Source: Aspidiotus rigidus
Lineage: Eukaryota; Arthropoda; Insecta; Hemiptera; Diaspididae
Direction: 5' to 3'
Length of the DNA: 64,000 nt
NCBI GenBank assembly: GCA_035079385.1
Contig: JAVHKY010000035.1
Span: 2,604,001-2,668,000, forward strand
Shown here: positions 52,195 to 62,872 of the stretch, piece after piece
Layout: every line of letters starts with the position of its first letter
Position numbering within the stretch: position 1 is the first letter of the stretch
Position numbers and translations under genes: made by a program
The notes under the pieces: generated by a model
What the model was told of the DNA's origin: nothing
The model's input: only the letters and a program-made list of their open reading frames with translations
Database searches by the model: none

Positions 52195-52230
52195 ATTCGG
52201 AGTGTGCATATTGTAGGTGCGCTAGCGCAC

Positions 52231-52610
52231 GGCCTACTTTATATAAGGCCGGAATGTAGCGAAGTCACAACGTCGCACTTCAAAATCAGTGGATACAGAA
52301 TTACATGGACGCTTATGGGAAAAAATGAAAAAATTCATTCTTATGCTAATAAAACGCGGTTTTCGAAAAAAATGTAGAGAATTTAATTTGAAGAGCAAAC
52401 GATTTCCGATTTTTTGAGCCTAATTTCAGTACGATTGGTGCGATATACAAGGAGTTATGATCAGTTGAAAATTAAAAATCAGATAGGGGACGAAGCGCGG
52501 TACAACCTCCTACAACCTCACCGCACCGTACAAACACCCAAACGTCTATCGCAAACGAATCCACTGCACTGTTGCAATTTTCTACATTCCGGCCTTATAT
52601 AAAGTAGGCC
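52231..52610. mobile_element. 380-bp element with perfect 29-bp TIRs
   Basis: 52231–52259 (ggcctactttatataaggcc plus ggaatgtag) is exactly repeated as the reverse complement at 52582–52610. The flanks gcgctagcgcac and gtggctagcg belong to the interrupted repeat block B also found intact at 41984–42045, which shows this element is an insertion. The interior is AT-rich and non-coding. Confidence 0.85.
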
Positions 52611-52667
52611 GTGGCTAGCGTCGCGTCGCTCACTCGCCCATGTAAAATTATATCTATATATGTATAT

Positions 52668-53300
52668 GTAAGAACGCTTTACCGTTCCCACGAATTTTCA
52701 TGTTGGTAGCGTCGCATCGGCACTCGCAGTCAATGTTACAAGTTGCGAGTACATGAGCTACCGAGCTCTATTACGTCGGTGCTTATCGATTTTGCAGTAA
52801 TGTAGCCGGATAATCCTGTAGCCGGATAATCCGGTGGCAGATATTTTTGATATTGGTTATAGTAAGACCGCCTATGAATTATCTCAACGGTGTAAGGACA
52901 AGTTTGCTCGACAAACTGCTGAGTCTTACAAATTGATAAGCCGTTTACACCACCTAGAGTTTGGGTGTTGGGAAAAACAGAATGCCTAAGTCAAGTCTTT
53001 GAACCTCTGAACTTGGGTAAACGATCAGCCTGGCATTCTTCTCTGGTGGTGGGGTCCCCGAGGGGGGGGGGAGATGTAAGAACGCTTTACCGGTCTCACG
53101 AATTTTCGTGTTGGTAGCGTCGCATCGGCACTCGCAGTTAATGTTGTGAGTTGCGAGTACATAAACTACCGAGCTCTATTACGCCGGTGCTTATCGATTT
53201 TGCGGTAACGTAGACGGATAATCAAGTGGCAGATATTTTTGATATTGATTATAGTAAGACCACCTCTGAATTATCTCAACGGCTCGACAAACTGCTGAGT
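52668..53300. repeat. Two direct copies of a block of about 230–270 bp
   Basis: 52668–52935 and 53073–53300 share blocks beginning atgtaagaacgctttaccg, then gtagcgtcgcatcggcactc, then ggtgcttatcgattttgc, and ending gacaaactgctgagtct. They are separated by about 140 bp that ends in a run of 10 or more G. They could be diverged solo LTR-like copies, but no gag/pol lies between them. Confidence 0.7.
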
Positions 53301-53304
53301 CTTT

Positions 53305-53495
53305 CATACATGAAAAAGTACTGATAAGAAAAGGGTGATCAACTGATCATATACAATTCGAGTATATAGTTTTTCAGTTTTTCTTAAATTTCTCAATAAA
53401 TACTGAATTTAAAAACGCAAAGAACAAAATTTAATGAGCATGAAATTCTCTTTCAAGAAAATATATTTTTAGAAAATTTTGCGAAACTGAAAAAT
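53305..53495. repeat. Inverted counterpart of 41643–41838
   Basis: Carries catgaaaaagtactgataag and later gaaagagaatttcatgctc-type sequence in reverse complement to block A upstream of the 41.8-kb MITE. Confidence 0.7.
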
Positions 53496-54497
53496 TATTT
53501 TCACTTTTGTCCAATTCTAACGACATGACTGAACAAAGAGAATCTACCTACTTAAATGAAAGAATTCGTCTCACCAATTTAAGACGAAAAAACAAAAAAA
53601 AAGAAATTACCTTAATTATAGCAACCATATCTTTATTACGTCGCAAGACTAAGAAAATGATAAAATTTTCTGGCATAGCCAAATAAATGAAGATCATGTT
53701 CCATGTCTTTTATATTTTATCAGTCATCTTGAAATATTTTAGTCTAGGCTTCTACTAGGTCAAGTGTTCGTGAGATATTATTCGTTTACCCCCTTACCTA
53801 TCTTGGCGTCGTATAAGTCTTGTATTCTCGGTTGGTATTGGGTCGATTTATATGAAATTGAGAATAATTGAAGTTTTATATTTGCTGTATGGAATAGGGT
53901 TATTTTTTTGATAATCGGATTGATAGAATTAAAGATTTTTCGATTTTAATTTAGAAAAATTCGGAGCGGGGTAAGTTGAACGTCAGTTCGTTAACCATCC
54001 GGCGTTAAAGGAATGAATGTTGCTATGGAAAATGACGAGTGTTACTGACTTGTGCGCGAAAAGTGTTTCTTTCTCAGAAGGGGAGGGGGTTGTAAGTTGT
54101 GTATTATCAGTACACGAGATTGAATAAAAAATAATGGTTGGCAAGTTTTGAAAATGAATTTCTATCGGAAAACGACGTCATTATTGTCGTTATTAACGAA
54201 AACGACTATAAGTGAAATATAATGTAGGCCAGCCAATAATGAACAAATGGAAACTAAAAGAAATAGAGATGTACAAAAATAAGATACAAAAGTCGGTTTT
54301 GCTTTCGCGCTGCGAAGGCTTTTTTGAGGTATCACCTTTCGTGGGGTGAACTCGCGGGTGCGTAATTTCTTGGTGACACCAGTGCCGGTGAACGCTGTCA
54401 ATGAAGGATCCACGGAGTTGTTTAATCTGCGCGAGAGTCTCATCACTTATGAAGACCCGGTCGCGAGTGTGCTGCAGATTCCGAAGGATGCAAGAAT

Positions 54498-54791
54498 TTG
54501 TATAGTAATGGAGGCATTATGACTGCATCAAATTCAAACGAAAGGAAACGCAAATGCTACTTCTATGGCGACAACGCGCAAACTTTGTATTGCTGTCGAA
54601 AATTCCTCAGCTTATCGACCGAAGCCAGGAACCAATTTGTAAGAAAACAACGTTTATGTCCAGAATACTTCGAAGCCATCCAATTCTCTCACAGTTTCAC
54701 AAATGGACATTTTCGAAAAAAATCATCGCCCATCAATCGAGACTCGATAGCTTCCTGTACCACCGATCACATTTGGCTTCTCGGATTCAAC
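54498..54791 (+). pseudogene. Decayed retroelement gag fragment, BEL/Pao-like zinc-knuckle region
   Basis: 98-codon open frame with KCYFYGDNAQTLYCCRKFLS, then LSTEARNQFVRKQRLC. The spacing of the first Cys block and the CRKFLSLS...R..FV....LC signature resembles the zinc-knuckle region of insect BEL/Pao gag polyproteins. Several expected Cys/His residues are replaced and no protease or reverse transcriptase follows, so this is an isolated decayed piece. Confidence 0.5.
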
Positions 54792-55736
54792 TAATGCTCC
54801 AAAATGTCGCTGATTAATAAAATATTGTAAGAACTGCAATAAAGTTTTTTATTGCAATGATATTTTTAGAAGAATACTGTCTCCGTCTTGATGTCGTTCA
54901 TTTCCAAGGAAATGTAAATTAAAATCGTTGATCGTCGTGATTTGTCACACATTACGTACAAAAATGTAGAAGCTTATAAGAGAAATGCCGAAAGAGAATT
55001 CAAGTCTCCTATGAGAAATATGAGGTGTCGCATTTATATGAGAAATATTTTGAGGTATCACCTTTCGTGGGGCGAACGAGCGGAGCGACCTTTTGTATAT
55101 TTTGAGGTATCACCGTTCGCCCCCTGTCTCGCTGTTCTATTGGAATGGTGTGAGAATATTCAAGTCTTCTATGAGAAATATGAGGTATCGCCTTTATGAG
55201 AAATATTTTGAGGTATCACCTTTCGTGGGGCGAACTCGCGGTTGTTTGATTATTTATTTATTTAATTATTTAAGCACACGGGGTTTACTCGCAAATTTCT
55301 GAATCACCCACGGGGTAGAGATGTGCACGGACGCACGCTTGCACGGACGCACAGACTCTCGGACTAATTATTTAATTATTTAAATTATTTAATTATTTAA
55401 TTGAAGCCTTCTTTTCAAGAAGGGCGTATCTCGAAAAAACGCGTTTTGAGAAAAACGAACGCTGGTACGAAGCGTAGAGAAATCAGAATGCGAAGAAGTG
55501 TGGTCAGTGCACAGGCGGCATCGATCATCTTTCAATCCCCCCCTATTACCCGTCCAAAGAGCGTAATTTAAAAAATTCGTTTACCCCCTTACCTATCTTG
55601 GCGTCGTATAAGTCTTCTATGAGAAATACGAGGTAGCGCGAACTCGCTCCGCTCGTTCGCCCCCTGTCTCGCTGTTGTATTGGAATGGTATGTGACAATT
55701 CAAATCTAGGGAACTTGGAAAAATTTCGACTATCCA

Positions 55737-55905
55737 GCCTTTATTTATTTAATTATTTAATTATTCAATTATTTAATTATTCAATTATTTAATTATTCAA
55801 TTATTTAATTATTCAATTATTTAATTATTTAATTATTTAATTATTGAATATTATTTATTTATTTATTTATTTATATTTATTTATTTATTTATTTATTTAT
55901 TTATT
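55737..55905. repeat. ATTT / ATTTAATT microsatellite array
   Basis: Alternating tetranucleotide ATTT and octanucleotide ATTTAATT repeats. This is one of four similar arrays between 55.7 and 61.2 kb. Confidence 0.9.
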
Positions 55906-56245
55906 ATTACTTCTTGTACTAGGTCAAGTGTTCGTGAGATAGTATTCGTTTACCCCTTTACCTATCTTGGCGTCGTATAAGTCTTGTATGAGAAATATTT
56001 TGAGGTAATTATGGGTGTTCCATATTTTGAGGTATAACTTTCGGTGGGGCGAACGAGCGATCTCGCTGTTGTATTGGAATGGTATGAGAAAATTCAAGTC
56101 TTTTTTGAGAACTATGAGGTAGCGCGAACTCGCTCCGCTCGTTCGCTCCCTGTCTCACTGTTGTATTGGAATGGTATGAGAAAATTGAAGTCTTCTATGA
56201 GAATGATGAGGTAGCGCCTTTATGAGAAATATATTTTGAGGTAGT

Positions 56246-58750
56246 TATACATCAACCTTTACTAAGGAAACACGGACGCTAGGGTTAAAAAGCATATAAG
56301 TCAAGAAGTTATCGTTTGAGAAAGCAATATTTCGGACGAGCTATTAGTGCTTTTTATAGTATTTAGTAATTTACTTATTAGCATTCACGATAATTACCTA
56401 TGTAGAATAATAACTGAAACTTGAATATCTCTTGTTCGGGTAGAAATAAGCGTTCGTAATTGAACCTTCTGTAAATATTTGTTGCTGATATCTTCGTTTT
56501 GTTTAAACATCGTCGTTGTAGTTACTCCTAAAAGGGCCGGTACCATCACATTGTCGGACTCATGATAGTGGAAGATTTGTAGTCTTTTCTGATGGAATCT
56601 GTTTATGGACGCGTATTCTGGCTCGGGGCAGAAGGCTTTTTTGGTCGACCACGGCTGTGATTTCGTCGTTTTGTTTAGTAGAAGATAGAGTTGGTACCGT
56701 AATAATTTCCGATTTACGACGGCGACGGAGAAAGGTTGTTATTCCTTCGTGCAGAATTTTTCGTCAGTGTTCACGACTTCGTCGAACATGGACGTCTTAA
56801 ATTGTTCGTTGCATATTAACTTTGTCTCTGGCTCATCACGACTTCTTCTTGATGGAAGTGGAGGCCTCTTTTGGTCGACCATGGGTGCGATTTCGTTAGT
56901 TTTCGTTTGTTGAAGACGTCAAATCTTACACTGCTTTTGTTAGGTAGGAAAATGCGTTGCTTCTTATCGCTGTTATCGTCCATGCCCGAAGATCTGTAGC
57001 TGTACCGTCACAATTTCGCATCCGTGATAAGGAGAGGTTTCTCTTCTTCTCTGAGAAAATCCGTTGATGACCGTTTACGATGATTTTCGGAAATAATTTC
57101 TGATGTGTGGTCTCTCATGTTTCGCAGGGTTTGGAATGAAGATTCGCCGAATACTTTCTGGTTGCGTTTTAAAGAACGACGTACTTATAGGAAAGGTCTT
57201 CAGTGGTATACGTATAATTTTGTGCTTACAAATTTTGAGTTCCGAAAGAGAAAACGAGAAATTTTGAGATGTGGCGAAGATACGTCCGATCGGTAGAAGA
57301 CCCATTTATTTGCGTACCCTATTACAGGGTACGCAAATTACACGGAAATGTCTTCTACATCGGTCGAACGTTCGTTGGTGCCAAGTCGCCGGAAATCTTA
57401 CTGGCAGAGGGCAACCCTCATGCCAGTAACCGTCGACGACTTGGCACCCTTCGCCACAGTAGTCCGCATTTATGTTGGCTTCCACGCCGGATTTTGATGT
57501 AGTCGAAATTGTGAATCTTGACCTGTCCATTTCTTCGGTTAATGAGTACTTTCTGGTTATTGTTTGTTAATTGCGCGTATGAATTTTGGTTCGCAATTAA
57601 AATTTTAGAGAAAAACAGTCATCATTTGGATGTCGTTGATTTCCAAGGAAATGTAAATTAACTTTGTTGAACGTGACCTATTGCATGCAGTTTCACGTAG
57701 AAAAATGTGATTTTTATACCATAGACATTTTTCTTTATCGAAATGGAGACGCTATAGATAGTGTATTGATTTTATGTTAACGCTATTTAATTCATGTGTT
57801 CGTGAATGAGATTTTCAAAGTTATAGATTTACGTTAAATTCCCTGAAGTGAGGAAGAGGTTTTATGTTTTGATTTGCGTTTCACTATTTTTTAGGTCTAA
57901 TGTAGGTATTAGTATATTCTTGCATTCATTTAGAAACGACGAAATTCGAGATAAGTGTTTTACTCAACGAATAGAGATTTATGCATGAAGGTTTGCTGTG
58001 GTACTACATAATTTCGAATCCATAATATCGAAAGGTTTCTATTTTCTTTTTTAGAGTTTGTTGCAGGGCTTACGACAATTTTTTGGAACAACTACTGATG
58101 ATGCTCGCGTTTGTTTTATTTGTTATAATACAGCGTTCGAAATGCATTTTTTCGTGGAATAGTTTCTGCTTTTGTTTTGGATGACGTTGTCGTTATACGA
58201 GAGGTCTTCATTGGTAAACGTCGCTGTTGTAATTTCTGCCTGAGAAGGTCTGCCGTTGTACTACACAATTAATTTCGCTTTTATAATATCGAAAGTTTTA
58301 TATTTTCATTTGGTAGAGTCTGTTTCAGGGCTTATGACAATTTTCTGGAATAACTATTGCTGATGCTCGAGTTTCTTTTGTTTGGTAGAAAACAGCGTTC
58401 GGAATGAAGTTTCTGCGAATAATTTATGTTGCTTTATCCGCTTCTTCGAACATCGCTTATGCCCCTGTAGAATTTAGTGAACAGCGTGTAAAGATCGCTG
58501 TTGTCGTTTCTGCCTGATAGATTTGTCTTAAATACAAGAATTTTGAGTATAACGAAACTGAAAACAAGAACTTTTGAGATGGATGAGACACTTTGGATCG
58601 TTGTAAGCGACATATTTATTTGCGTACCCTATTACAGGGTAAGCAAATATCGGCATTATATCGCCTACTTCGATCGGAGGTTTTTTGGTGCCAAGTCGCT
58701 GGAAATCTTAAGCCCAGTATACAATGTCAAATAGTGTAGCTCAGACTAGT
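56246..58750. repeat. Gene-less region with internal duplications
   Basis: Two diverged copies of a block of about 155 bp lie at 57990–58145 and 58247–58405 (shared tataatatcgaaag, agggcttaNgacaattttNt, acagcgttcg). Another block of about 110 bp recurs at 57300–57405 and 58612–58715, each starting with a palindrome tttgcgtaccctattacagg and continuing to ggtgccaagtcgc. Blocks around gatttccaaggaaatgtaaa recur at 54900 and 57645. No gene was recognised. Confidence 0.6.
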
Positions 58751-59125
58751 ATGAAGCAAACCCAGTATAAAAAATGTCAAATAAATTTTTTCGAAATTAG
58801 GGTAGGGCTTGGAGCTCGTTCGCCCTTTCTTCGTTTAGTATAAGTTTATTAAAAAAAAACTGCCGAGAAGTCTGAATGATCTGTGTTGTCTAGTCTTACT
58901 TTTGATGTATAACTCACATGATCGACATACTTGTGTCGAAACATTAAAGTGTTTTCAACGCATAAATACAATTTATAATCATTTATAAATATATATGCGT
59001 ATGTTATATAAGATTGACGTATAGATATAACATCGGTACCTAAAAATGAAGCTTTAATTAATTAGTTAAATTATTTTCGACAGTTGTAAGGAGAGGTCGA
59101 TGATGTGAAAAGTAGGATATATATC

Positions 59126-59150
59126 TAATTATTAATTATATTAATTATTT

Positions 59151-59184
<34 letters not shown>

Positions 59185-59203
59185 TTATTTAATTATTTAA
59201 TTT
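59126..59203. repeat. ATTT / ATTTAATT array flanking the minisatellite on its left
   Basis: Simple AT-rich array of the same composition as at 55.7 kb, directly abutting the first 45-bp unit. Confidence 0.85.
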
Positions 59204-59212
59204 TAACAGGGA

Positions 59213-60508
59213 AAGAAAAATTTCGACTCTCGAGCCATATATGATAGGAGAGGGACTTGGAAAATTTTCGACTCTCGAGCCATATATGATAGGAGAGGGA
59301 CTTAGAAGAATTTCGACTCTCGAGCCATATATGATAGGAGAGGGACTTAGAAGAATTTCGACTCTCCAGCCATATATGATAGAAGGGGGACTTAAAAAAA
59401 TTTCGACTCTCGAGCCATATATGATAGGAGAGGGACTTAGAAAAATTTCGACTCTCGAGCCATATATGATAGGAGAGGGACTTAGAAAAATTTCGACTCT
59501 CAAGCCATATATGATAGGGACTTAGAAAAATTTCGACTCTCGAGCCATATATGATAGAAGGGGGACTTAGAAAAATTTCGACTCTCGAGCCATATGCGAT
59601 AAAAGGGGGACTTAGACAAATTTCGACTCTCGAGCCATATATGATAGGAGAGGGACTTAGAAAAATTTCGACTCTCAAGCCATATATGATAGGGACTTAG
59701 AAGAATTTCGACTCTCGAGCCATATATGATAGGAGAGGGACTTAGAAGAATTTCGACTCTCCAGCCATATATGATAGAAGGGGGACTTAGAAAAATTTCG
59801 ACTCTCGAGCCATATATGATAGGAGAGGGACTTAGAAAAATTTCGACTCTCGAGCCATATATGATAGGAGAGGGACTTAAAAAAATTTCGACTCTCAAGC
59901 CATATATGATAGGGACTTAGAAAAATTTCGACTCTCGAGCCATATATGATAGAAGGGGGACTTAGAAAAATTTCGACTCTCGAGCCATATGCGATAAAAG
60001 GGGGACTTAGACAAATTTCGACTCTCGAGCCATATATGATAGGAGAGGGACTTAGAAAAATTTCGACTCTCAAGCCATATATGATAGGGACTTAGAAAAA
60101 TTTCGACTCTCGAGCCATATATGATAGAAGGGGGACTTAGAAAAATTTCGACTCTCGAGCCATATGCGATAAAAGGGGGACTTAGACAAATTTCGACTCT
60201 CGAGCTATGTATGATAGGAGGGGGACTTAGAAGAATTTCGACTCTCGAGCCGCTTATGATAGAAGGGGGACTTGGAAAAATTTCGACTCTCGAGCCATAT
60301 ATGATAGGAGAGGGACTCAGAAAAATTTCGAGACTCGAGCCGTTTATGATAGAAGGGGGACTTGGAAAAATTTCGACTCTCGAGCCATATATGATAGGAG
60401 AGGGACTTAGACAAATTTCGACTCTCGAGCTATGTATGATAGGAGGGGGACTTAGAAGAATTTCGACTCTCGAGCCGTTTATGATAGAAGGGGGACTTGG
60501 AAAAATTT

Positions 60509-60581
<73 letters not shown>

Positions 60582-60640
60582 AGCCATATATGATAGGAGA
60601 GGGACTCAGAAGAATTTCGACTCTCGAGCCATATATGATA
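59213..60640 (+). repeat. 45-bp minisatellite array with 395-bp higher-order period
   Basis: About 30 units of consensus gagccatatatgataggaga, gggacttagaaaaatttcga, ctctc. Deleted variants lack 5 bp after gatag (40 bp). The variant starts fall at 59501, 59676, 59896 and 60071, with steps 175, 220 and 175, giving a higher-order unit of 395 bp. Variant classes also include agaagggggactt, gcgataaaag and gagccgtttatgat units. Because 45 is divisible by 3 and the unit lacks stops in several frames, long ORFs appear on both strands. They are artefacts. Confidence 0.95.
60512..60581. repeat. (CT)n expansion within a minisatellite unit
   Basis: About 70 bp of pure CT repeat sits exactly where each 45-bp unit has GACTCTCGAG, between the cgactctc and gagcc parts, so one unit's CTCT has expanded in place. 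Confidence 0.9.
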
Positions 60641-60645
60641 AGGAT

Positions 60646-60698
60646 TATTTAATTATTTAATTATTTATTTATTTAATTATTTAATTATTTAATTATTT

Positions 60699-60732
<34 letters not shown>

Positions 60733-60812
60733 TTATTTAATTATTTATTTATTTAATTATTTATTTATTTAATTATTTAATTATTTAATTAAATAATTAT
60801 TTAATTATTCAT
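60646..60812. repeat. ATTT / ATTTAATT array flanking the minisatellite on its right
   Basis: Mixed 4-bp and 8-bp AT-rich repeats following the end of the 45-bp array. Confidence 0.9.
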
Positions 60813-60937
60813 ATATGATAGGAGAGGGACTTAGAAAACTTTCGACTCTCGAGCTATGTATGATAGGAGGGGGACTTAGAAGAATTTCGACTCTCGAGCT
60901 ATATATGATAGAAGGGGGACTTAGAAAAATTTCGACT
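60810..60937 (+). repeat. Second short block of the 45-bp repeat
   Basis: Three units (tatatgataggagagggact onward) embedded between two ATTT-type arrays. Confidence 0.9.
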
Positions 60938-61213
60938 ATTTATTTATTTAATTATTTAAATATTTAATTATTTATTTATTTATTTATTTAATTATTTAAT
61001 TATTTATTTATTTATTTATTTAATTATTTAATTATATAATTATTTAATTATTTAATTATTTAATTATTTATTTATTTAATTATTTAATTATTTATTTATT
61101 CAATTATTTATTTATTTAATTATTTATTTATTTAATTATTTAATTATTTAATTATTTATTTATTTAATTATTTAATTATTTATTTATTTATTTATTTATT
61201 ATTGATTATTATT
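60937..61213. repeat. ATTT / ATTTAATT array
   Basis: Longest of the four arrays, about 275 bp, ending in attattgattattattatt before unique sequence. Confidence 0.9.
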
Positions 61214-61273
61214 ATTACGCGGGGTGTACTCGCGAATTTCTGAATCACCTACTGGGTAGAGATTTCTCTTGAC

Positions 61274-61294
61274 GGGGGGGGGGGGGGGGGGGGG
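61274..61294. repeat. Poly(G) run of 21
   Basis: 21 consecutive G on the plus strand, preceded by tctcttgac and followed by tgtactcgcgag. Its length may be unreliable in an assembly. Confidence 0.9.
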
Positions 61295-61740
61295 TGTACT
61301 CGCGAGTTTCAAAATCGGGGTCTGGCGAGAGAAAAGACATGGAACATGTCAAAATGATTTACTACGTCAATCTGAAGCAAAATCAATCGCACAAGTCCAA
61401 GATCGGTAGGAAACAAAGAGAAAAGAAACTCAAATCCTTGACGTGGTCATTTATAAAGTCATTTGAGTGGAACAACTATTTTTTCGTTCATAAAGTTGTC
61501 GGAGCTAAAAATAATTGTTTTTAGAAAACCACTCGTAGCTTTCGCTAAAAGTGAAATAGCCTAACCGTCGCGTCGTCAACTAGATTTTTTTTTCTTTCTT
61601 TATTTTAACGAACATTTTTGCTGCAGTGGCTATTTACTCGGATAATGTCTCACGGCGATATTGGAAATATTATCTATGTAACCAAAATAAAGAAGGGCGA
61701 ACACATTGCAAAAAAAAAAAAGTATAATTATCGCAATTTT

Positions 61741-61787
61741 TAAAAAATTTATCGACATTTCGGCACAGGCTCGGTGTCGCCATCAGG
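61741..61787 (-). other. Penelope/LINE-tail-like motif with hammerhead-like core
   Basis: On the minus strand the order is CTGATG, then a possible stem (GGCGACA and TGTGCC around a short loop), then CGAAATGTCG. This resembles the CTGATGA...stem...GAAAC pattern of hammerhead motifs found in Penelope-like and other retroelement tails. The conserved A after CTGATG is replaced by G, so ribozyme activity is doubtful. Confidence 0.35.
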
Positions 61788-62035
61788 AGAGAACGGATAA
61801 TGAACAAAAAATTACAAGAAAATAACATGAAGGAACGAAAAATGTTGGAGGTACTCGTCACTCGTTAGGGAAGATAGAATAGATTAATTTCATATTTTAT
61901 GTTTTGTATTTTTATCGTCTTGTCTCCTCTTGTAATTTTTTTTCAGTTGATTTTCCGTTTCTTTTATTTATTTGGCTACGCCAGAACATAATTTGTTGCA
62001 TATTATTTGTTTTTATTGTTAGTATTCCTGGAAAA

Positions 62036-62140
62036 ATGAATTTCACAAATGAAGAAGAAAATTGTGATTTGAATCATTTAAGAAAACAAAAAAGGTCTGT
62101 TTCTGAGCTTGATGACCTTCTAAAAAGTAACAAGAATTGA
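62036..62140 (+). CDS. Short acidic/basic ORF upstream of the bZIP-like ORF
   Basis: 34-codon ORF from ATG 62036 ending at 62140. Its hydrophilic composition (NEEENCDL...RKQKRSVSELDDLL) resembles that of the ORF starting at 62167, which is open in another frame from 62137. The two may be parts of one gene broken by a frameshift, or the second may be spliced differently. Confidence 0.25.
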   Translation: MNFTNEEENCDLNHLRKQKRSVSELDDLLKSNKN

Positions 62141-62166
62141 ATCTAGAGAGTTGTAGAGAATACAAA

Positions 62167-62451
62167 ATGAGAAAAAAATTACAAGACCAAAAAACTGAAC
62201 ATTCAAAAAAGTTGAATCGTGAAAAAAGTAGAAAGTATAGAGCAAAAAAAAAGTTATTGCAATTAAATAAGAATGTATCAGTAGAGCTACCTGGTCATGA
62301 AAACATTGATGTAACTGAACATTCAAAAATAATGTCAGAAATTTTGAAAAATAATTGTGAAGAAAATTTAGAAAAGAAGATAAAATTGACTCGTGAAAGA
62401 ATTCGGAAATGTAGAGCCAAGAAAAAGTTATTGCAATCATATAATTTTTAG
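62167..62451 (+). CDS. Small basic protein with two bZIP-basic-region-like repeats
   Basis: 94 aa from ATG 62167. Two repeats are seen: residues 16–32 (LNREKSRKYRAKKKLLQ) and 74–90 (LTRERIRKCRAKKKLLQ). The first has the N..xS..(Y)R spacing of a bZIP basic region (N17, S21, R25); the second has T75 and C82-R83 in the corresponding places. No leucine zipper follows either. The family is not recognised. The repeats suggest nucleic-acid binding, as inference. It may derive from a transposon-encoded or multicopy insect protein. No promoter or clear polyadenylation signal was assigned. Confidence 0.4.
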   Translation: MRKKLQDQKTEHSKKLNREKSRKYRAKKKLLQLNKNVSVELPGHENIDVTEHSKIMSEILKNNCEENLEKKIKLTRERIRKCRAKKKLLQSYNF

Positions 62452-62794
62452 TGAATGAATAATGAATGTTATTAATTATATTTCACGTTCAATTTGTCTA
62501 AAAATGTCTGCGTTTTTCTGTACGTTTTGTTTCTTGAAAACCGAATAATAAGGAATTTTGCCTTTTTGTCACCGAATTTCAGAATTTTTTAGCCCCGAAA
62601 ATCCGTTCTCTACTCATGAATTACGTTCCAACTTCTTACGTTTTTTCAACTTTTTTTGTCGATACTTCTTCTAGTTAACCTTGATACTCCTAATGTTTGT
62701 CCTACAAAACGAAAGACACAATACTTACGTGCGGGGGTAATATTAAAGAAGGGGGGTTGTTGGTAAATAAAAAACTCAAGCGAAAAATTTGATT

Positions 62795-62872
62795 ACCTCG
62801 TCGGGATTCGAACCCGAGACCCTTCGCTTGCCGGGCGACTGTTCTAACCGCTTTGTCCTACAGTTGAAACGT
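62795..62872 (-). tRNA. tRNA-like sequence, probably pseudogene or SINE head
   Basis: On the minus strand there is a perfect T-arm TCGGG-TTCGAAT-CCCGA (B box), an anticodon-like hairpin TCGC-CCGGCAA-GCGA (which would read GGC, Ala, but with C at position 33 instead of T), and a plausible D-arm/A box (TAGGACAAAGCGGTTAG). The 5' sequence does not pair with the 3' acceptor strand CGAGGTA, so a working tRNA is unlikely. Confidence 0.5.

Larger units (their letters stand above)
54330..56245. repeat. Dispersed and tandem low-copy repeat cluster
   Basis: Recurrent modules are gaggtatcacctttcgtggg followed by gcgaac (about 54327, 55052, 55210), tgtattggaatggtatgag (55675, 56067, 56160), tcaagtcttctatgagaaat (54998, 55162, 55612) and cttacctatcttggcgtcg (53795, 55590, 55958). 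The modules are shuffled rather than strictly tandem. Confidence 0.65.

Noticed and set aside
59213..60640. Possible CRISPR-like array
   Set aside because: Units are contiguous, with no unique spacers, and the context is animal nuclear DNA.
59189..60660. Long ORFs (up to 230 codons) with 15-residue repeats on both strands
   Set aside because: They are produced by the 45-bp minisatellite, whose length is divisible by three. Both strands are open at once and frames shift at each 40-bp unit.
62795..62872. Functional tRNA-Ala (GGC)
   Set aside because: The acceptor stem does not pair and position 33 is C, so it is recorded only as a tRNA-like remnant.
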